Shown: positions 23,674 through 35,658 of the stretch, piece by piece | Layout: each line of letters opens with the position of its first letter | Position numbering within the stretch: position 1 is the stretch's first letter | From: Begonia masoniana | Lineage: Eukaryota > Streptophyta > Magnoliopsida > Cucurbitales > Begoniaceae | Assembly: GCA_022432975.1 (NCBI GenBank) | Contig: CM039508.1 | Location: 50,185,646 to 50,249,645, forward strand | DNA: 64,000 bases | Direction of reading: 5' to 3' | The notes under the pieces: generated by a model | The model's database searches: none | The model's input: only the letters and a program-made list of their open reading frames with translations | What the model was told of the DNA's origin: nothing | Made by a program: the position numbers and the translations under genes

Positions 23674-26600
23674 GACGTGTCAATATGCAAATACCGATGG
23701 CGTTTGAAGCTACTTGTTCGATGACGTGTCAATATGCAAATACCGATGGCGTTTGAAGCTACTTGTTCGATGACGTGTCAATATGCAAATACCGATGGCG
23801 TTTGAAGCTACTTGTTCGATGACGTGTCAATATGCAAATACCGATGGCGTTTGAAGCTACTTGTTCGATGACGTGTCAATATGCAAATACCGATGGCGTT
23901 TGAAGCTACTTGTTCGATGACGTGTCAATATGCAAATACCGATGGCGTTTGAAGCTACTTGTTCGATGACGTGTCAATATGCAAATACCGATGGCGTTTG
24001 AAGCTACTTGTTCGATGACGTGTCAATATGCAAATACCGATGGCGTTTGAAGCTACTTGTTCGATGACGTGTCAATATGCAAATACCGATGGCGTTTGAA
24101 GCTACTTGTTCGATGACGTGTCAATATGCAAATACCGATGGCGTTTGAAGCTACTTGTTCGATGACGTGTCAATATGCAAATACCGATGGCGTTTGAAGC
24201 TACTTGTTCGATGACGTGTCAATATGCAAATACCGATGGCGTTTGAAGCTACTTGTTCGATGACGTGTCAATATGCAAATACCGATGGCGTTTGAAGCTA
24301 CTTGTTCGATGACGTGTCAATATGCAAATACCGATGGCGTTTGAAGCTACTTGTTCGATGACGTGTCAATATGCAAATACCGATGGCGTTTGAAGCTACT
24401 TGTTCGATGACGTGTCAATATGCAAATACCGATGGCGTTTGAAGCTACTTGTTCGATGACGTGTCAATATGCAAATACCGATGGCGTTTGAAGCTACTTG
24501 TTCGATGACGTGTCAATATGCAAATACCGATGGCGTTTGAAGCTACTTGTTCGATGACGTGTCAATATGCAAATACCGATGGCGTTTGAAGCTACTTGTT
24601 CGATGACGTGTCAATATGCAAATACCGATGGCGTTTGAAGCTACTTGTTCGATGACGTGTCAATATGCAAATACCGATGGCGTTTGAAGCTACTTGTTCG
24701 ATGACGTGTCAATATGCAAATACCGATGGCGTTTGAAGCTACTTGTTCGATGACGTGTCAATATGCAAATACCGATGGCGTTTGAAGCTACTTGTTCGAT
24801 GACGTGTCAATATGCAAATACCGATGGCGTTTGAAGCTACTTGTTCGATGACGTGTCAATATGCAAATACCGATGGCGTTTGAAGCTACTTGTTCGATGA
24901 CGTGTCAATATGCAAATACCGATGGCGTTTGAAGCTACTTGTTCGATGACGTGTCAATATGCAAATACCGATGGCGTTTGAAGCTACTTGTTCGATGACG
25001 TGTCAATATGCAAATACCGATGGCGTTTGAAGCTACTTGTTCGATGACGTGTCAATATGCAAATACCGATGGCGTTTGAAGCTACTTGTTCGATGACGTG
25101 TCAATATGCAAATACCGATGGCGTTTGAAGCTACTTGTTCGATGACGTGTCAATATGCAAATACCGATGGCGTTTGAAGCTACTTGTTCGATGACGTGTC
25201 AATATGCAAATACCGATGGCGTTTGAAGCTACTTGTTCGATGACGTGTCAATATGCAAATACCGATGGCGTTTGAAGCTACTTGTTCGATGACGTGTCAA
25301 TATGCAAATACCGATGGCGTTTGAAGCTACTTGTTCGATGACGTGTCAATATGCAAATACCGATGGCGTTTGAAGCTACTTGTTCGATGACGTGTCAATA
25401 TGCAAATACCGATGGCGTTTGAAGCTACTTGTTCGATGACGTGTCAATATGCAAATACCGATGGCGTTTGAAGCTACTTGTTCGATGACGTGTCAATATG
25501 CAAATACCGATGGCGTTTGAAGCTACTTGTTCGATGACGTGTCAATATGCAAATACCGATGGCGTTTGAAGCTACTTGTTCGATGACGTGTCAATATGCA
25601 AATACCGATGGCGTTTGAAGCTACTTGTTCGATGACGTGTCAATATGCAAATACCGATGGCGTTTGAAGCTACTTGTTCGATGACGTGTCAATATGCAAA
25701 TACCGATGGCGTTTGAAGCTACTTGTTCGATGACGTGTCAATATGCAAATACCGATGGCGTTTGAAGCTACTTGTTCGATGACGTGTCAATATGCAAATA
25801 CCGATGGCGTTTGAAGCTACTTGTTCGATGACGTGTCAATATGCAAATACCGATGGCGTTTGAAGCTACTTGTTCGATGACGTGTCAATATGCAAATACC
25901 GATGGCGTTTGAAGCTACTTGTTCGATGACGTGTCAATATGCAAATACCGATGGCGTTTGAAGCTACTTGTTCGATGACGTGTCAATATGCAAATACCGA
26001 TGGCGTTTGAAGCTACTTGTTCGATGACGTGTCAATATGCAAATACCGATGGCGTTTGAAGCTACTTGTTCGATGACGTGTCAATATGCAAATACCGATG
26101 GCGTTTGAAGCTACTTGTTCCGATGACGTGTCAATATGCAAATACCGATGGCGTTTGAAGCTACTTGTTCGATGACGTGTCAATATGCAAATACCGATGG
26201 CGTTTGAAGCTACTTGTTCGATGACGTGTCAATATGCAAATACCGATGGCGTTTGAAGCTACTTGTTCGATGACGTGTCAATATGCAAATACCGATGGCG
26301 TTTGAAGCTACTTGTTCGATGACGTGTCAATATGCAAATACCGATGGCGTTTGAAGCTACTTGTTCCGATGACGTGTCAATATGCAAATACCGATGGCGT
26401 TTGAAGCTACTTGTTCCGATGACGTGTCAATATGCAAATACCGATGGCGTTTGAAGCTACTTGTTCCGATGACGTGTCAATATGCAAATACCGATGGCGT
26501 TTGAAGCTACTTGTTCCGATGACGTGTCAATATGCAAATACCGATGGCGTTTGAAGCTACTTGTTCCGATGACGTGTCAATATGCAAATACCGATGGCGT

Positions 26601-26803
26601 TTGAAGCTACTTGTTCCGATGACGTGTCAATATGCAAATACCGATGGCGTTTGAAGCTACTTGTTCCGATGACGTGTCAATAGGCAAATACCGATGGCGT
26701 TTGAAGCTACTTGTTCCGATGACGTGTCAATATGCAAATACCGATGGCGTTTGAAGCTACTTGTTCCGATGACGTGTCAATATGCAAATACCGATGGCGT
26801 TTA
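23674..26803 (+). repeat. 49/50-bp minisatellite, 63 units plus a partial unit
   Basis: Units begin GACGTGTCAATATGCAAATA and end CTACTTGTTCGAT (49 bp) or CTACTTGTTCCGAT (50 bp). Counting starts gives 49 units of 49 bp, one of 50, four of 49, then nine consecutive 50-bp units up to 26771. The array then decays into degenerate (T/A)(G/C)CCGATG-spaced sequence belonging to an LTR. A single substitution (TAGGCAAATA) occurs near 26680. The left edge abuts the previous LTR-like element abruptly. Confidence 0.97.
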
Positions 26804-27721
26804 CACTTCAAATACCGATGACATTGTAAGCTAACGTCTGCCAATGGATTCAACGCTTTCCTCCTGCCGATAGCTTTTAAACTGCTCATGCCGATGGACT
26901 TCGATGCATCTGCCGACGAATTTTCGTTGCACCTGCCGATGAAGCTTCCAGACACATATGCCGGTGACGTTTTGAAGCCTACTCATTCCGATGACGTGTC
27001 AAGTGTTCTGAAGCTACATATTTCCGAGATCTTCCGCCAGAATTTTAAAGCTAGCCGCGAAGCTACAGTGATGTCGTTTTCCAAGCTTTAATTCCAGAAC
27101 ATTAATGGCGACGACGAACAACACTTTCAGACGCAACGGATAGGTGCTTCAGTACGGATGCTTCCCAACGGTAACTTTTATCCATTTCTAGTAGAAGCAT
27201 TCAATACGATGAAGCAAAAATGATACAGAGTATATAAGCAGAAGTTAGAGCTCGAAGAACCACCTTTTGCCAATTTGAATTCTGAGCCCTAGCTGCGAAA
27301 GTAATTCTTCACTCTGTACTTTTCACTACACCTCTAAACTCGAGCTCGAGATTCAATTGTTGTAAGAGTGTAGTCTGCGCGTTATTTTTACAAACTCAAA
27401 TCTCTATAAGGCAGTGGATTGACGCCCGTGAAAGTTCAATCCAGAATTGTAAAGGCAGTTGATCGGAGCCCGAAATCCCGATCTGTTTTTCTCGTGAGGA
27501 GAAGGTTAAGGATCTTCAAGGGGTGAGCCTTGGAGCGTGGACGTAGGCAGCTTGGCCGAACCACGTAAAAAGCGTTGGTGTTCAATCTCTCTTACCCTCT
27601 CTGTCATTATTGTTATTAACTTAATTGCTGATAGAGTAAATTGAGAGAGTGATTAAATTGATCAATAAATTTAGTTTTAAAAGTCTAATTCACCCCCCTC
27701 TTAGACAATTCCGGTCCTACA
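26804..27721 (+). mobile_element. 3' part of an LTR whose inner repeats expanded into the 49-bp array
   Basis: Degenerate GCCGATG-type repeats continue to about 27000. An LTR body follows: CGAAGCTACAGTGATGTCGT, CATTAATGGCGACGACG, a TATATAAGCAGAAG promoter-like box near 27231, and the terminus CACCCCCCTCTTAGACAATT then CCTACA at 27721. The same order occurs on the minus strand in the solo LTR 34334-35658. No PBS follows, because 27722 is Copia gag. The end motif is typical of Copia-class LTRs. Confidence 0.75.
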
Positions 27722-29087
27722 ATAATGTCATCAGCCATGTTAGTGAGGAAAAGAACACTCAGAGCTTGTGAAAAAAGCATGAGGTGTTGTATGCTCGAAA
27801 GACCGGCAACAACAAATTGTACTTGATCAAGCAGCTTCTAGGATTGAAGTACCATAATGGAAAAACAATGACCGATCACTTGAATACATTTTCGAGGATT
27901 ATCAACTAGTTGGCTGGAATGAAAATCAAGTTTGATGGAGAGGTTCAGGGTTGATGCTTCTTGGGAATTTACCGGACTCGTGGGAGACATTCAAAATGTC
28001 GTTGTCTAACTTTGCTTCAGATGGTATTTTTGCTATGGATGTAGTCAGGAGTAGTGTTCTGAATGAGGAGATGAGAAGAAAGTTGACACGTTCTTCTTCA
28101 GAGTCAGACATCTTATTCACCTAAAACAGGATGATGATTCAAAGCAAAAGTCCGAGCAACAGAAACCGAAGTCAAAGCAAGTGGGAAAAATACGCCAACT
28201 TTGAGTGTTATCATTGTGGCAAGAAGGGACACATAAAGAGATTTTGTCAAAAGCTTCTTTGGGAGAATCCGAATGCCAAGGAAAAGGATAAGAAGACTGA
28301 ATATGGTGATATAGTCAATAAGGTAGCCACGACCACCGAGGAGTTCTATAGTGTGTACGACAGAGACGTCGTAAATCTCACCTTCCAAGATACGAGTTGG
28401 GTGATCGATAGTGGCGCTTCGATACGTGCCACTTCCCAGAGGGATTTCTTCACGTCCTATACTTCTGGTGATTTTGTAAGTGTAAGGATGGAAAATGATG
28501 GAGTTGCAAAAGTTATTGGTATGAGAGACGTGCATTTGGAGGCCGACACTGGCAACACCCTAGTTTTGAGAGTGTGAAGCATATCCCCGACATCCGCATG
28601 AACTTGATCTCTACCGGCAAGCTCGATGACGAAGATTTTACAACACCTTTCATGATGAAAAATGAAAGCTCGCCAAAGGCTCTTTGATTGTTGCGAAGGG
28701 GGGAAAAATGTTTCTTATTGTATGTGTTACAGGGTTCTACAGTGACGGGTAATAAGGCTATGAAATTTGTGAATTCACTTCCTAAGAGAAAGGTTGAGAA
28801 CACTCGGAAAAAGTCAGATTCTCAGGTGAAGTTCAGGTTGAAATCTGAAGGTACATCAGAGATAGTGAGTCAGCCTATTACAAATGTTCAGTCACCAGTT
28901 TCAGTTTCACATCATAATGGTATCGTCAAAGGCATAACCATGTGAAAGGTTAAAGCTCTGGGACGATATGATGAAACTTTGGGTTATGCGTTGAATGTGT
29001 TCAAGGGTAACGATTCATGTGTGGAGTCTTCAACATGTTCAGATGCAGTTCGTTGCGACAACTCTTATAGTTCTGTAATACCATAGA
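27722..29087 (+). pseudogene. Copia gag C-terminus and protease remnant, copy 1
   Basis: Conceptual frames give gag motifs (TGNNKLYLIKQLLGLKYHNG, MTDHLNTF, LLGNLPDSWETF, SSVLNEEMRRK), then the zinc knuckle CYHCGKKGHIKRFC and the protease active site WVIDSGAS with KHIPDIRMNLIS. Several stops and frame changes break it (near 27912, 28120, 28577, 28687). Integrase, reverse transcriptase and RNase H are absent; a C-terminal tail ends at a TAG near 29085. Non-functional. Confidence 0.85.
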
Positions 29088-30116
29088 GAATGAGATGTGA
29101 TTTCTTCTCAAGTAATTCTCTCAAGTTTAAGCTGGGTTTGAACTTGATCAGTATCAACTGCTGAGTTAGCCCATTTAGGGCATTTGTGGTAGATGATGTT
29201 ATTTTTAATGGAGTTTTACAGATTTGTTTTCTTGCACCAGAATTTCTTTGAAGGTGGAGATTCTCAGAGTTCAGTATTCTAGATTCGCTTCGGGTTGAGC
29301 CGAGTAGCCCGTTGGATCTCTCATGTGGAATTGGTGTCAATGTGAAGATTGTTAGAATTTGGTGTGATCCGAATTTTAGTTGAGCCGAATCGGCCTCGTA
29401 TATCAATATTATGGTTTTATGTTTTCTCTATATATTGATAATTGAATTACAAAAACTCATTGTACCGATTTTAATTAGTGATTTCTCTCCTCTGCCCATA
29501 GTTTTTTTTTCCTGAAAGAATTTTTCCACGTAAATTTAGTATCCCACATCGTATTTTCTTTTTCAGTTACATGTGGGCTATGCGCTAAAATTTTTGACAT
29601 GATTTCAAGTTTTCACTGGAAACCTTCAACTAAACATTGGGTTGGGCTGTAACTGTGAAATTCTCTTTGACGATCATATCGGTATTTTTAGATGCTGTCG
29701 TTGGGTGTCTGTGGTGGACCTGAGTATCTCCTTTGACCTTTGAAAATTTGCGATTCAAGTGCAATTTGGATAGATTGGATAGGTATAATTGACCAGGAGA
29801 ATCAAATAGATTGAAAAGTTAGTGTTTTTGAAAACCCATTTTTCAATTTAATCAGCCAACTATTGCTTAAAAAGAGAAGAGAGCTTAGAAATGGAGTTTG
29901 GTTGGTGGGAAAAAGATTGAAATGGAAAGTCGCCGACATATGTTATCTGTTTCGAACATTACACAACAATCTCTTCTTATCTTAACTTTATTAAACAAAA
30001 AAATATAAAAGAAATTGAAATGTTCAACATTAGGAACTTAGGGATCTTTAGACTTCAGTGTAACTAATTTGTCCAAATCAATTGGATTAGGCGCTGTGTT
30101 TGGATATGTTCTCCTT

Positions 30117-30127
<11 letters not shown>
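28223..30127 (+). repeat. Tandem duplication, copy 1
   Basis: Matches 30214-32044 from GAAGGGACACATAAA to GGGATCTTTAGA (offset about 1990). Copy 1 then continues for about 77 bp (30051-30127, GACTTCAGTGTAACTAATTT to TTCTCCTTTC), which in the other copy reappears only at 32788-32865. Copy 1 therefore lacks about 743 bp. It includes the gag/protease remnant, the Copia 3' LTR start and about 500 bp beyond. Confidence 0.9.
29350..29537 (+). repeat. Copia 3' LTR, partial
   Basis: Begins TGTTAGAATTTGGTGTGATC and matches the 5' LTR at 17969 through ATTAGTGATTTCTCTC and a poly(T) to about 29537, then diverges. It is repeated at 31341-31528 within the tandem duplication. Confidence 0.75.

Positions 30128-30192
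<65 letters not shown>
30119..30192 (+). repeat. 74-nt poly(T) at the duplication junction
   Basis: A pure T run between CTCCTTTC and CTTTTTTCTGGCCC. At the paralogous site (about 32858) only a short T run follows CTCCTTTC. The homopolymer therefore marks the junction of the two duplication copies. Confidence 0.9.
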
Positions 30193-30213
30193 CTTTTTTC
30201 TGGCCCAACATAT

Positions 30214-32044
30214 GAAGGGACACATAAATAGATTCTTGCTCAAAGCTTCTTGGGGAGAATCCGAAATGCCAAGGAAAAGGATAAGAAGACTGAATATGGT
30301 GATATAGTCAAGAAGGTAGCCACGACCACCGAGGAGTTCTATAGTGTGTACGACAGAGACGTGTAAATCTCACCTTCCAAGATACGAGTTGGGTGATCGA
30401 TAGTGGCGCTTCGATACGTGCCACTTCCCAGAGGGATTTCGTCACGTCTATACTTCTGGTGATTTTGTAAGTGTAAGGATGGACAATGATGGAGTTGCAA
30501 AAGTATTGGTATGAGAGAGTGCATTTTGGAGGCCGACACTGGCAACACCCTAGTTTTGAGATGTGTGAAGCATATCCCCGACATCCGCATGAACTGATCT
30601 CTACCGGCAAGCTCGATGACGAAGATTTTACAAACACCTTTCATGATGAAAATGAAAGCTCGCCAAAGGCTCTTTGATTGTTGCGAAGGGGGGAAAAATG
30701 TTTCTTATTGTATGTGTTACAGGGTTCTACAGTGACGGGTAATAAGGCTATGAAATTTGTGAATTCACTTCCTAAGAGAAAGGTTGAGAACACTCGGAAA
30801 AAGTCAGATTCTCAGGTGAAGTTCAGGTTGAAATCTGAAGGTACATCAGAGATAGTGAGTCAGCCTATTACAAATGTTCAGTCACCAGTTTCAGTTTCAC
30901 ATCATAATGGTATCGTCAAAGGCATAACCATGTGAAAGGTTAAAGCTCTGGGACGATATGATGAAACTCTTGGGTTATGCGTTGAATGTGTTCAAGGGTA
31001 ACGATTCATGTGTGGAGTCTTCAACATGTTCAGATGCAGTTCGTTGCGACAACTCTTATAGTTCTGTAATACCATAGAGAATGAGATGTGATTTCTTCTC
31101 AAGTAATTCTCTCAAGTTTAAGCTGGGTTTGAACTTGATCAGTATCAGCTGCTGAGTTAGCCCATTTAGGGCATTTGTGGTAGATGATGTTATTTTTAAT
31201 GGAGTTTTACAGATTTGTTTTCTTGCACCAGAATTTCTTTGAAGGTGGAGATTCTCAGAGTTCAGTATTCTAGATTCGCTTCGGGTTGAGCCGAGTAGCC
31301 CGTTGGATCTCTCATGTGGAATTTGTGTCAATGTGAAGATTGTTAGAATTTTGTGTGATCCGAATTTTAGTTGAGCCGAATCGGCCTCGTATATCAATAT
31401 TATGGTTTTATGTTTTCTTTATATATTGATAATTGAATTACAAAACTCATTGTACCGATTTTAATTAGTGATTTCTCTCCTCTGCCCATAGTTTTTTTTT
31501 TCCTGAAAGAATTTTTCCACGTAAATTTAGTATCCCACATCGTATTTTCTTTTTCAGTTACATGTGGGCTATGCGCTAAAATTTTTGACATGATTTCAAG
31601 TTTTCACTGGAAACCTTCAACTAAACATTGGGTTGGGCTGTAACTGTGAAATTCTCTTTGACGATCATATCGGTATTTTTAGATGCTGTCGTTGGGTGTC
31701 TGTGGTGGACCTGAGTATCTCCTTTGACCTTTGAAAATTTGCGATTCAAGTGCAATTTGGATAGATTGGATAGGTATAATTTGACCAGGAGAATCAAATA
31801 GATTGAAAAGTTAGTGTTTTTGAAAACCCATTTTTCAATTTAATCAGCCAACTATTGCTTAAAAAGAGAAGAGAGCTTAGAAATGGAGTTTGGTTGGTGG
31901 GAAAAAGATTGAAATGGAAAGTCGCCGACATATGTTATCTGTTTCGAACATTACACAACAATCTCTTCTTATCTTAACTTTATTAAACAAAAAAATATAA
32001 AAGAAATTGAAATGTTCAACATTAGGAACTTAGGGATCTTTAGA
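30214..32044 (+). repeat. Tandem duplication, copy 2, with gag/protease remnant and partial LTR
   Basis: The first ~450 bp (30214-30660) differ from copy 1 mainly by single-base gains and losses, many in homopolymers or doublets. After 30660 the copies are almost identical. It includes protease WVIDSGAS, the CHIPD/MNLIS region in broken frames, a tail frame at 30678-30935, and the LTR start at 31341. No functional gene. Confidence 0.9.
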
Positions 32045-33703
32045 TTTCAATGATATCTATTGCTTTTCGGCTGCCGAAAAAAATCTCTTATTGATATCAT
32101 CTAGAAACCCGTCGATTTGTGATACGTAGATGACTCGTTACAATCTAACCTAAGTTGAAGAGTAAAACTATCCGGGTAGAATCATTGATTTGGATGGAAT
32201 ACGTCAAATTGAAGAAAAAAATATATGTTGAAAATCGAACGCTAATTGAAAAGAAAAACAAAAACATGAAAACACTTTCGAAAAAAACACGGGCAGAAGA
32301 TAAATTCACTGTATCAAAATCAATGTATAATTATTGAGTTTTTCGACTCAAGTAATAATATATACTCTCATATTGAGTAGGAGCTCGATTCGGGCCAACT
32401 AAATTCCTGTCACACCAAATTATATCAATGCATTCAAGATATTAAGATAGTGGTGTGATACTGTAACTCAAAAAATAATTTGAATGATATTTCTATTCTA
32501 ATTTATTTGTGGTAATCTTTTTCAAACACGGCTTTTGCGCGACGTTTTGTTACGTTTATTCAAAACTTATCTACACATGAAAGACAATAACATCAACAGT
32601 TAGATGCCATGAGCATTATTCAAACCTTGTGGCCATTACCGTCTCCTCAGCCTGTTCTCTCAATGTCCTAAAATTCAAACACGAGAAAACGTTGGTATAT
32701 TAATTTGATGATTTTAAAAACCTCATTTAAAACGTGCTTTAAAACAATAAAAAGCCAAACCAAACTCGAACATGAGTAGGCTGGTTTGACTTCAGTGTAA
32801 CTAATTTGTCCAAATCAATTGGATTAGGCGCTGTGTTTTGGATATGTTCTCCTTTCTTTTTTGTCCATTTTCAATTCCACCGTTGTTTAATGAATAAAAA
32901 TATAAATTTATTTTTTAAATTTTTGGATGAGTCTCTATTCCATAATATACAGGTGTAATGATAAGTATTAAGGTAACCCTTAAACTAATGCGTTAATAAA
33001 CTTGTAATTATCGTTAAATTTTTTATTAAAATTGATGGTGGGCGTTTAGAGCAGACTTTCAGAGTTCAAGGTGGACGCCCGTAAAAAAGTGCATGAAAAG
33101 AGTTTCGAGGACAAATTTTCAACGTTTAAGGCGAATACCTAAAAATAGATTTTTATTCAAAAATGCACTGTAGGGACAACTTTTGGCTTCTGGGAATGAG
33201 CAGGCGGACGCCCGCTCCTATTCCCGAACGTCTGCTCTCAATTTTAACAGAAAAATACTAGGAGAAATCGAGTTTGTTAATGCATAATGAGTTAAAAATT
33301 AGTTTAATAACGAAATTATTTTATAGTTAGTTTTTTTATTATTATTAATTTAACGCAATATAATACTTCAACATGATATAAGTATTGGCGTCTTCCTGGT
33401 ATGGACAGAAATAGTGGGTAGCACTAGCAGACATGCATTAAATCACACACCCACCGCCGCACCTATAACTCACCTTTCTGTCTTTTTCTAGCGCCGAAGG
33501 GCTTGGCTGGCTATGGGGATCGCGAATTTCCCCGAATCCGATAGCCTGGTTTACCCAACACCCATTTCAATCCTTATCTGTTTTTCATTAGCCTCCTTTT
33601 AAAACTTCATTTTCAATCAGTTGGAGAGAGAGAGGAAGTCAGTTGACCTAATTCTAATTGTTTTGTTTTCAAAGTCCGGGTCGTCCTATCGAGATATTCA
33701 CGA
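32045..33703. other. Intergenic repeat debris
   Basis: AT-rich. 32788-32865 is the second copy of the segment at 30051-30127. 33040-33240 has GGACGCCCGCTCC-like motifs recalling 1320-1480. No gene is recognised. Confidence 0.45.
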
Positions 33704-34230
33704 TCAAGAAGTACAAGATTCTAGGGGTGATCGTGGTCCGGTTCGATCCGGATAAATAAATCGATCTGGGTGGATTTGCCTTTCACAAATTGTTTTTTTT
33801 TTAAAGAGCGGGGGTCGTCCTACCCTTGATTTGACGTTAAAGTCTTTCGATTTTGGTTTCATGAATGTTGCAATGTCCGAATTGCGGTGTATTTTTCTAA
33901 GAAACTGCAGTCTATCTGCTGATCTGGCAAAATCACACTCTCGAGAAGCGTGATAGTATATGACCGCGTCTTCTGCAGCAAATCCAAGCAATTCGTTGAC
34001 ATCACCTGCAATTACGACAATATCTATATCGAATAGGTATATCTTCAAGCATCTCTGCCTCCCGATAACAGCCAAGTTCGCGTAAAATAAACGAACAATT
34101 TTTTCACAGATATCTCCCCGCATGTTGTACACCCTGTGCAAGGAGATACAGTCAAACATCTCCTTAATCTCCAAAGACTTCTAACTGCTAAAGTTGGCAG
34201 TCTTCCCATAAATAATCGAGCGCATTAACT
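33704..34230 (-). pseudogene. Plant transposon-associated protein remnant, copy A
   Basis: Motifs LEIKEMFDCISLHRVYNM, CEKIVRLFYANLAVIG, ELLGFAAEDAVIYYHASREC. This matches, in order, the plus-strand remnant at 43268-43817 (LGIKEMFENIGL, CKRIVRLFYANL, EVLGFNIKGAEQYYHASRDC). The FYANL...LGF pattern is that of a putative plant transposon protein domain found in large plant elements. A stop upstream of LEIKEM and the lack of a C-terminal partner mark it as broken. Its 5' side abuts the solo LTR. Confidence 0.6.
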
Positions 34231-34333
34231 TATCTCGTTCGAACTGCTGTAGACACCCCTAGTTTCGAAATTCCATCAACAAAGAACCAGACGGTGGTTG
34301 CGGCACTTGATCCGAAGCACCTTGTGACAAAGG

Positions 34334-35658
34334 TGTAGGATCGAGATTGTCTAAGAGGGGGGGTGAATTAGACCTTTTTAAACTTTTAATCTAACAGCAA
34401 ACAAACAAACAATAAAAGTAAAGGAGAGAGAGAGAAAAAAAAAAACCAACACATGAGTTTTTACGTGGTTCAGCCAAAACCTGCCTACATCCACGCTTCG
34501 AGGTTTCCCCCTTGAAGATCCTTAACCTTCTCCTCACGAGAGAACAAAATCGAACTTCCGGGCGTCGATCTACTACCTTACACAGATTCTAGATTGCTCT
34601 TCACAGGCGACAATCCACTGCCTTTACAGAAATGTGTATTTGTAAAATTAGAACAAACTACTCTCCCTCAAAGATTAAATCTCAAGTTTAGGATTCGAGA
34701 AGAGTAGATGAAAAATACAGAGTATGAAAATTTTGCTCGTTAGGGCTCAGAGAATGATTTTTGCAAAAGTTGTTTCTTCGAGCTATCTTCTTTGCTTAAA
34801 TACTCTGTCTGCTAATCGGCTATCTTCATTTAATGCTTCTTACTGGATAAGGAAACATATTACCATTGGAGAAGCTTCCGTACTTAGACAGCTAGCCGTT
34901 GCGTTCTGGAGTCGCTTTCGCTCGTCGGCCATTAATGGTCTGGAGTTAAAGCTTTGGACGACGTCACTGTAGCTTCGCAGTTATTTTGAATTATGGCGGA
35001 AGATAATCGGTGGAAGTCTTTAAAAATACTATCGGCAAAAGTACCTTGAAAAACCATCGGATGATGCGACTCTAAAATGTTGAACCGGTATCGGATGATG
35101 CAGCTTTAAAATGTTGAACCGGTATCGGATGATGCAGCTTTAAAAAATTGAACCGGTATCGGATGATGCAGCTTTAAAAAGTTGAACCGTTATCGGATGA
35201 TGTTGCTTTAAAAGGCTATCGGATGATGTTGCTTTAAATGCCATCGGATGATGTTGCTTTAAACGCCATCGGATGATGAATCATTTTGTCGTTGAACAAT
35301 CGGATGATAAATCTTTGAACGCCATCAGATGATGTTGCTTTAATAAGCTAGCGGAAGATGTTGTTCCTTGAAGTACTCCGCCTTTGTCGTTTAGGTGGCG
35401 GAAGACTTAGGATTTGAACGACTTCACTTTTGTCGTTTAGCTACTGGACGATGTTGAACTTCAAAGAGCCAGCGGATGATATTCTTTGAACGACTTTATT
35501 TTTGTTGTTTAGCGATCGGTTGAAGGCTTCTTTTCTACTTCACCGGTGGATGTACACTTTGTTTATCAATTTTTCAGCCATGTTAAACTATTTAGCCCTG
35601 TACACTTAATCACAATTGTTAGACTACTAAAATACCCTTTCCAAGGGCATTTCCAACA
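34334..35658 (-). mobile_element. Solo LTR (1325 bp) with degenerate CATCCGAT repeats
   Basis: On the minus strand it starts TGTTGGAAATGCCCTTGG at 35658 and ends AGACAATCTCGATCCTACA at 34334. It lacks an adjoining PBS or purine tract, so it stands alone. 35040-35330 holds about nine degenerate units, each with CATC(C/T)GAT followed by (G/A)GCNTTTAAAGC or CGGTTCAA. A TATTTAAGC box and AATTCACCCCCC end match the LTR at 26804-27721. No matching 5-bp duplication was found (AAAGG on the left, GATTA on the right). Confidence 0.78.

Larger units (their letters stand above)
17969..29537 (+). mobile_element. Copia-type LTR retrotransposon, split by nested insertions
   Basis: The 5' LTR is 17969-18207 (239 bp, TGTTAGAATTTG to TTTTTTAACA) and the PBS TGGTATCAGAGTGACG starts at 18210. 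A leader of about 840 bp follows, then gag from 19067. Gag stops at 19194, where a foreign LTR begins, and resumes at 27722 after a second foreign LTR. The interior then passes through a CCHC zinc knuckle and a protease DSGAS motif, loses integrase and reverse transcriptase, and reaches a 3' LTR at 29350 (same TGTTAGAATTTG start). That LTR matches the 5' one for about 188 bp to 29537. Orientation, LTR relationship and gag register support one element broken by later insertions. Confidence 0.85.

Noticed and set aside
23674..26803. Centromeric satellite
   Set aside because: The 49-bp unit is far shorter than typical plant centromere monomers and is continuous with an LTR body.
34334..35658. 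Complete LTR retrotransposon end with internal region
   Set aside because: Neither a PBS on the left nor a polypurine tract on the right adjoins it, so only a solo LTR is supported.
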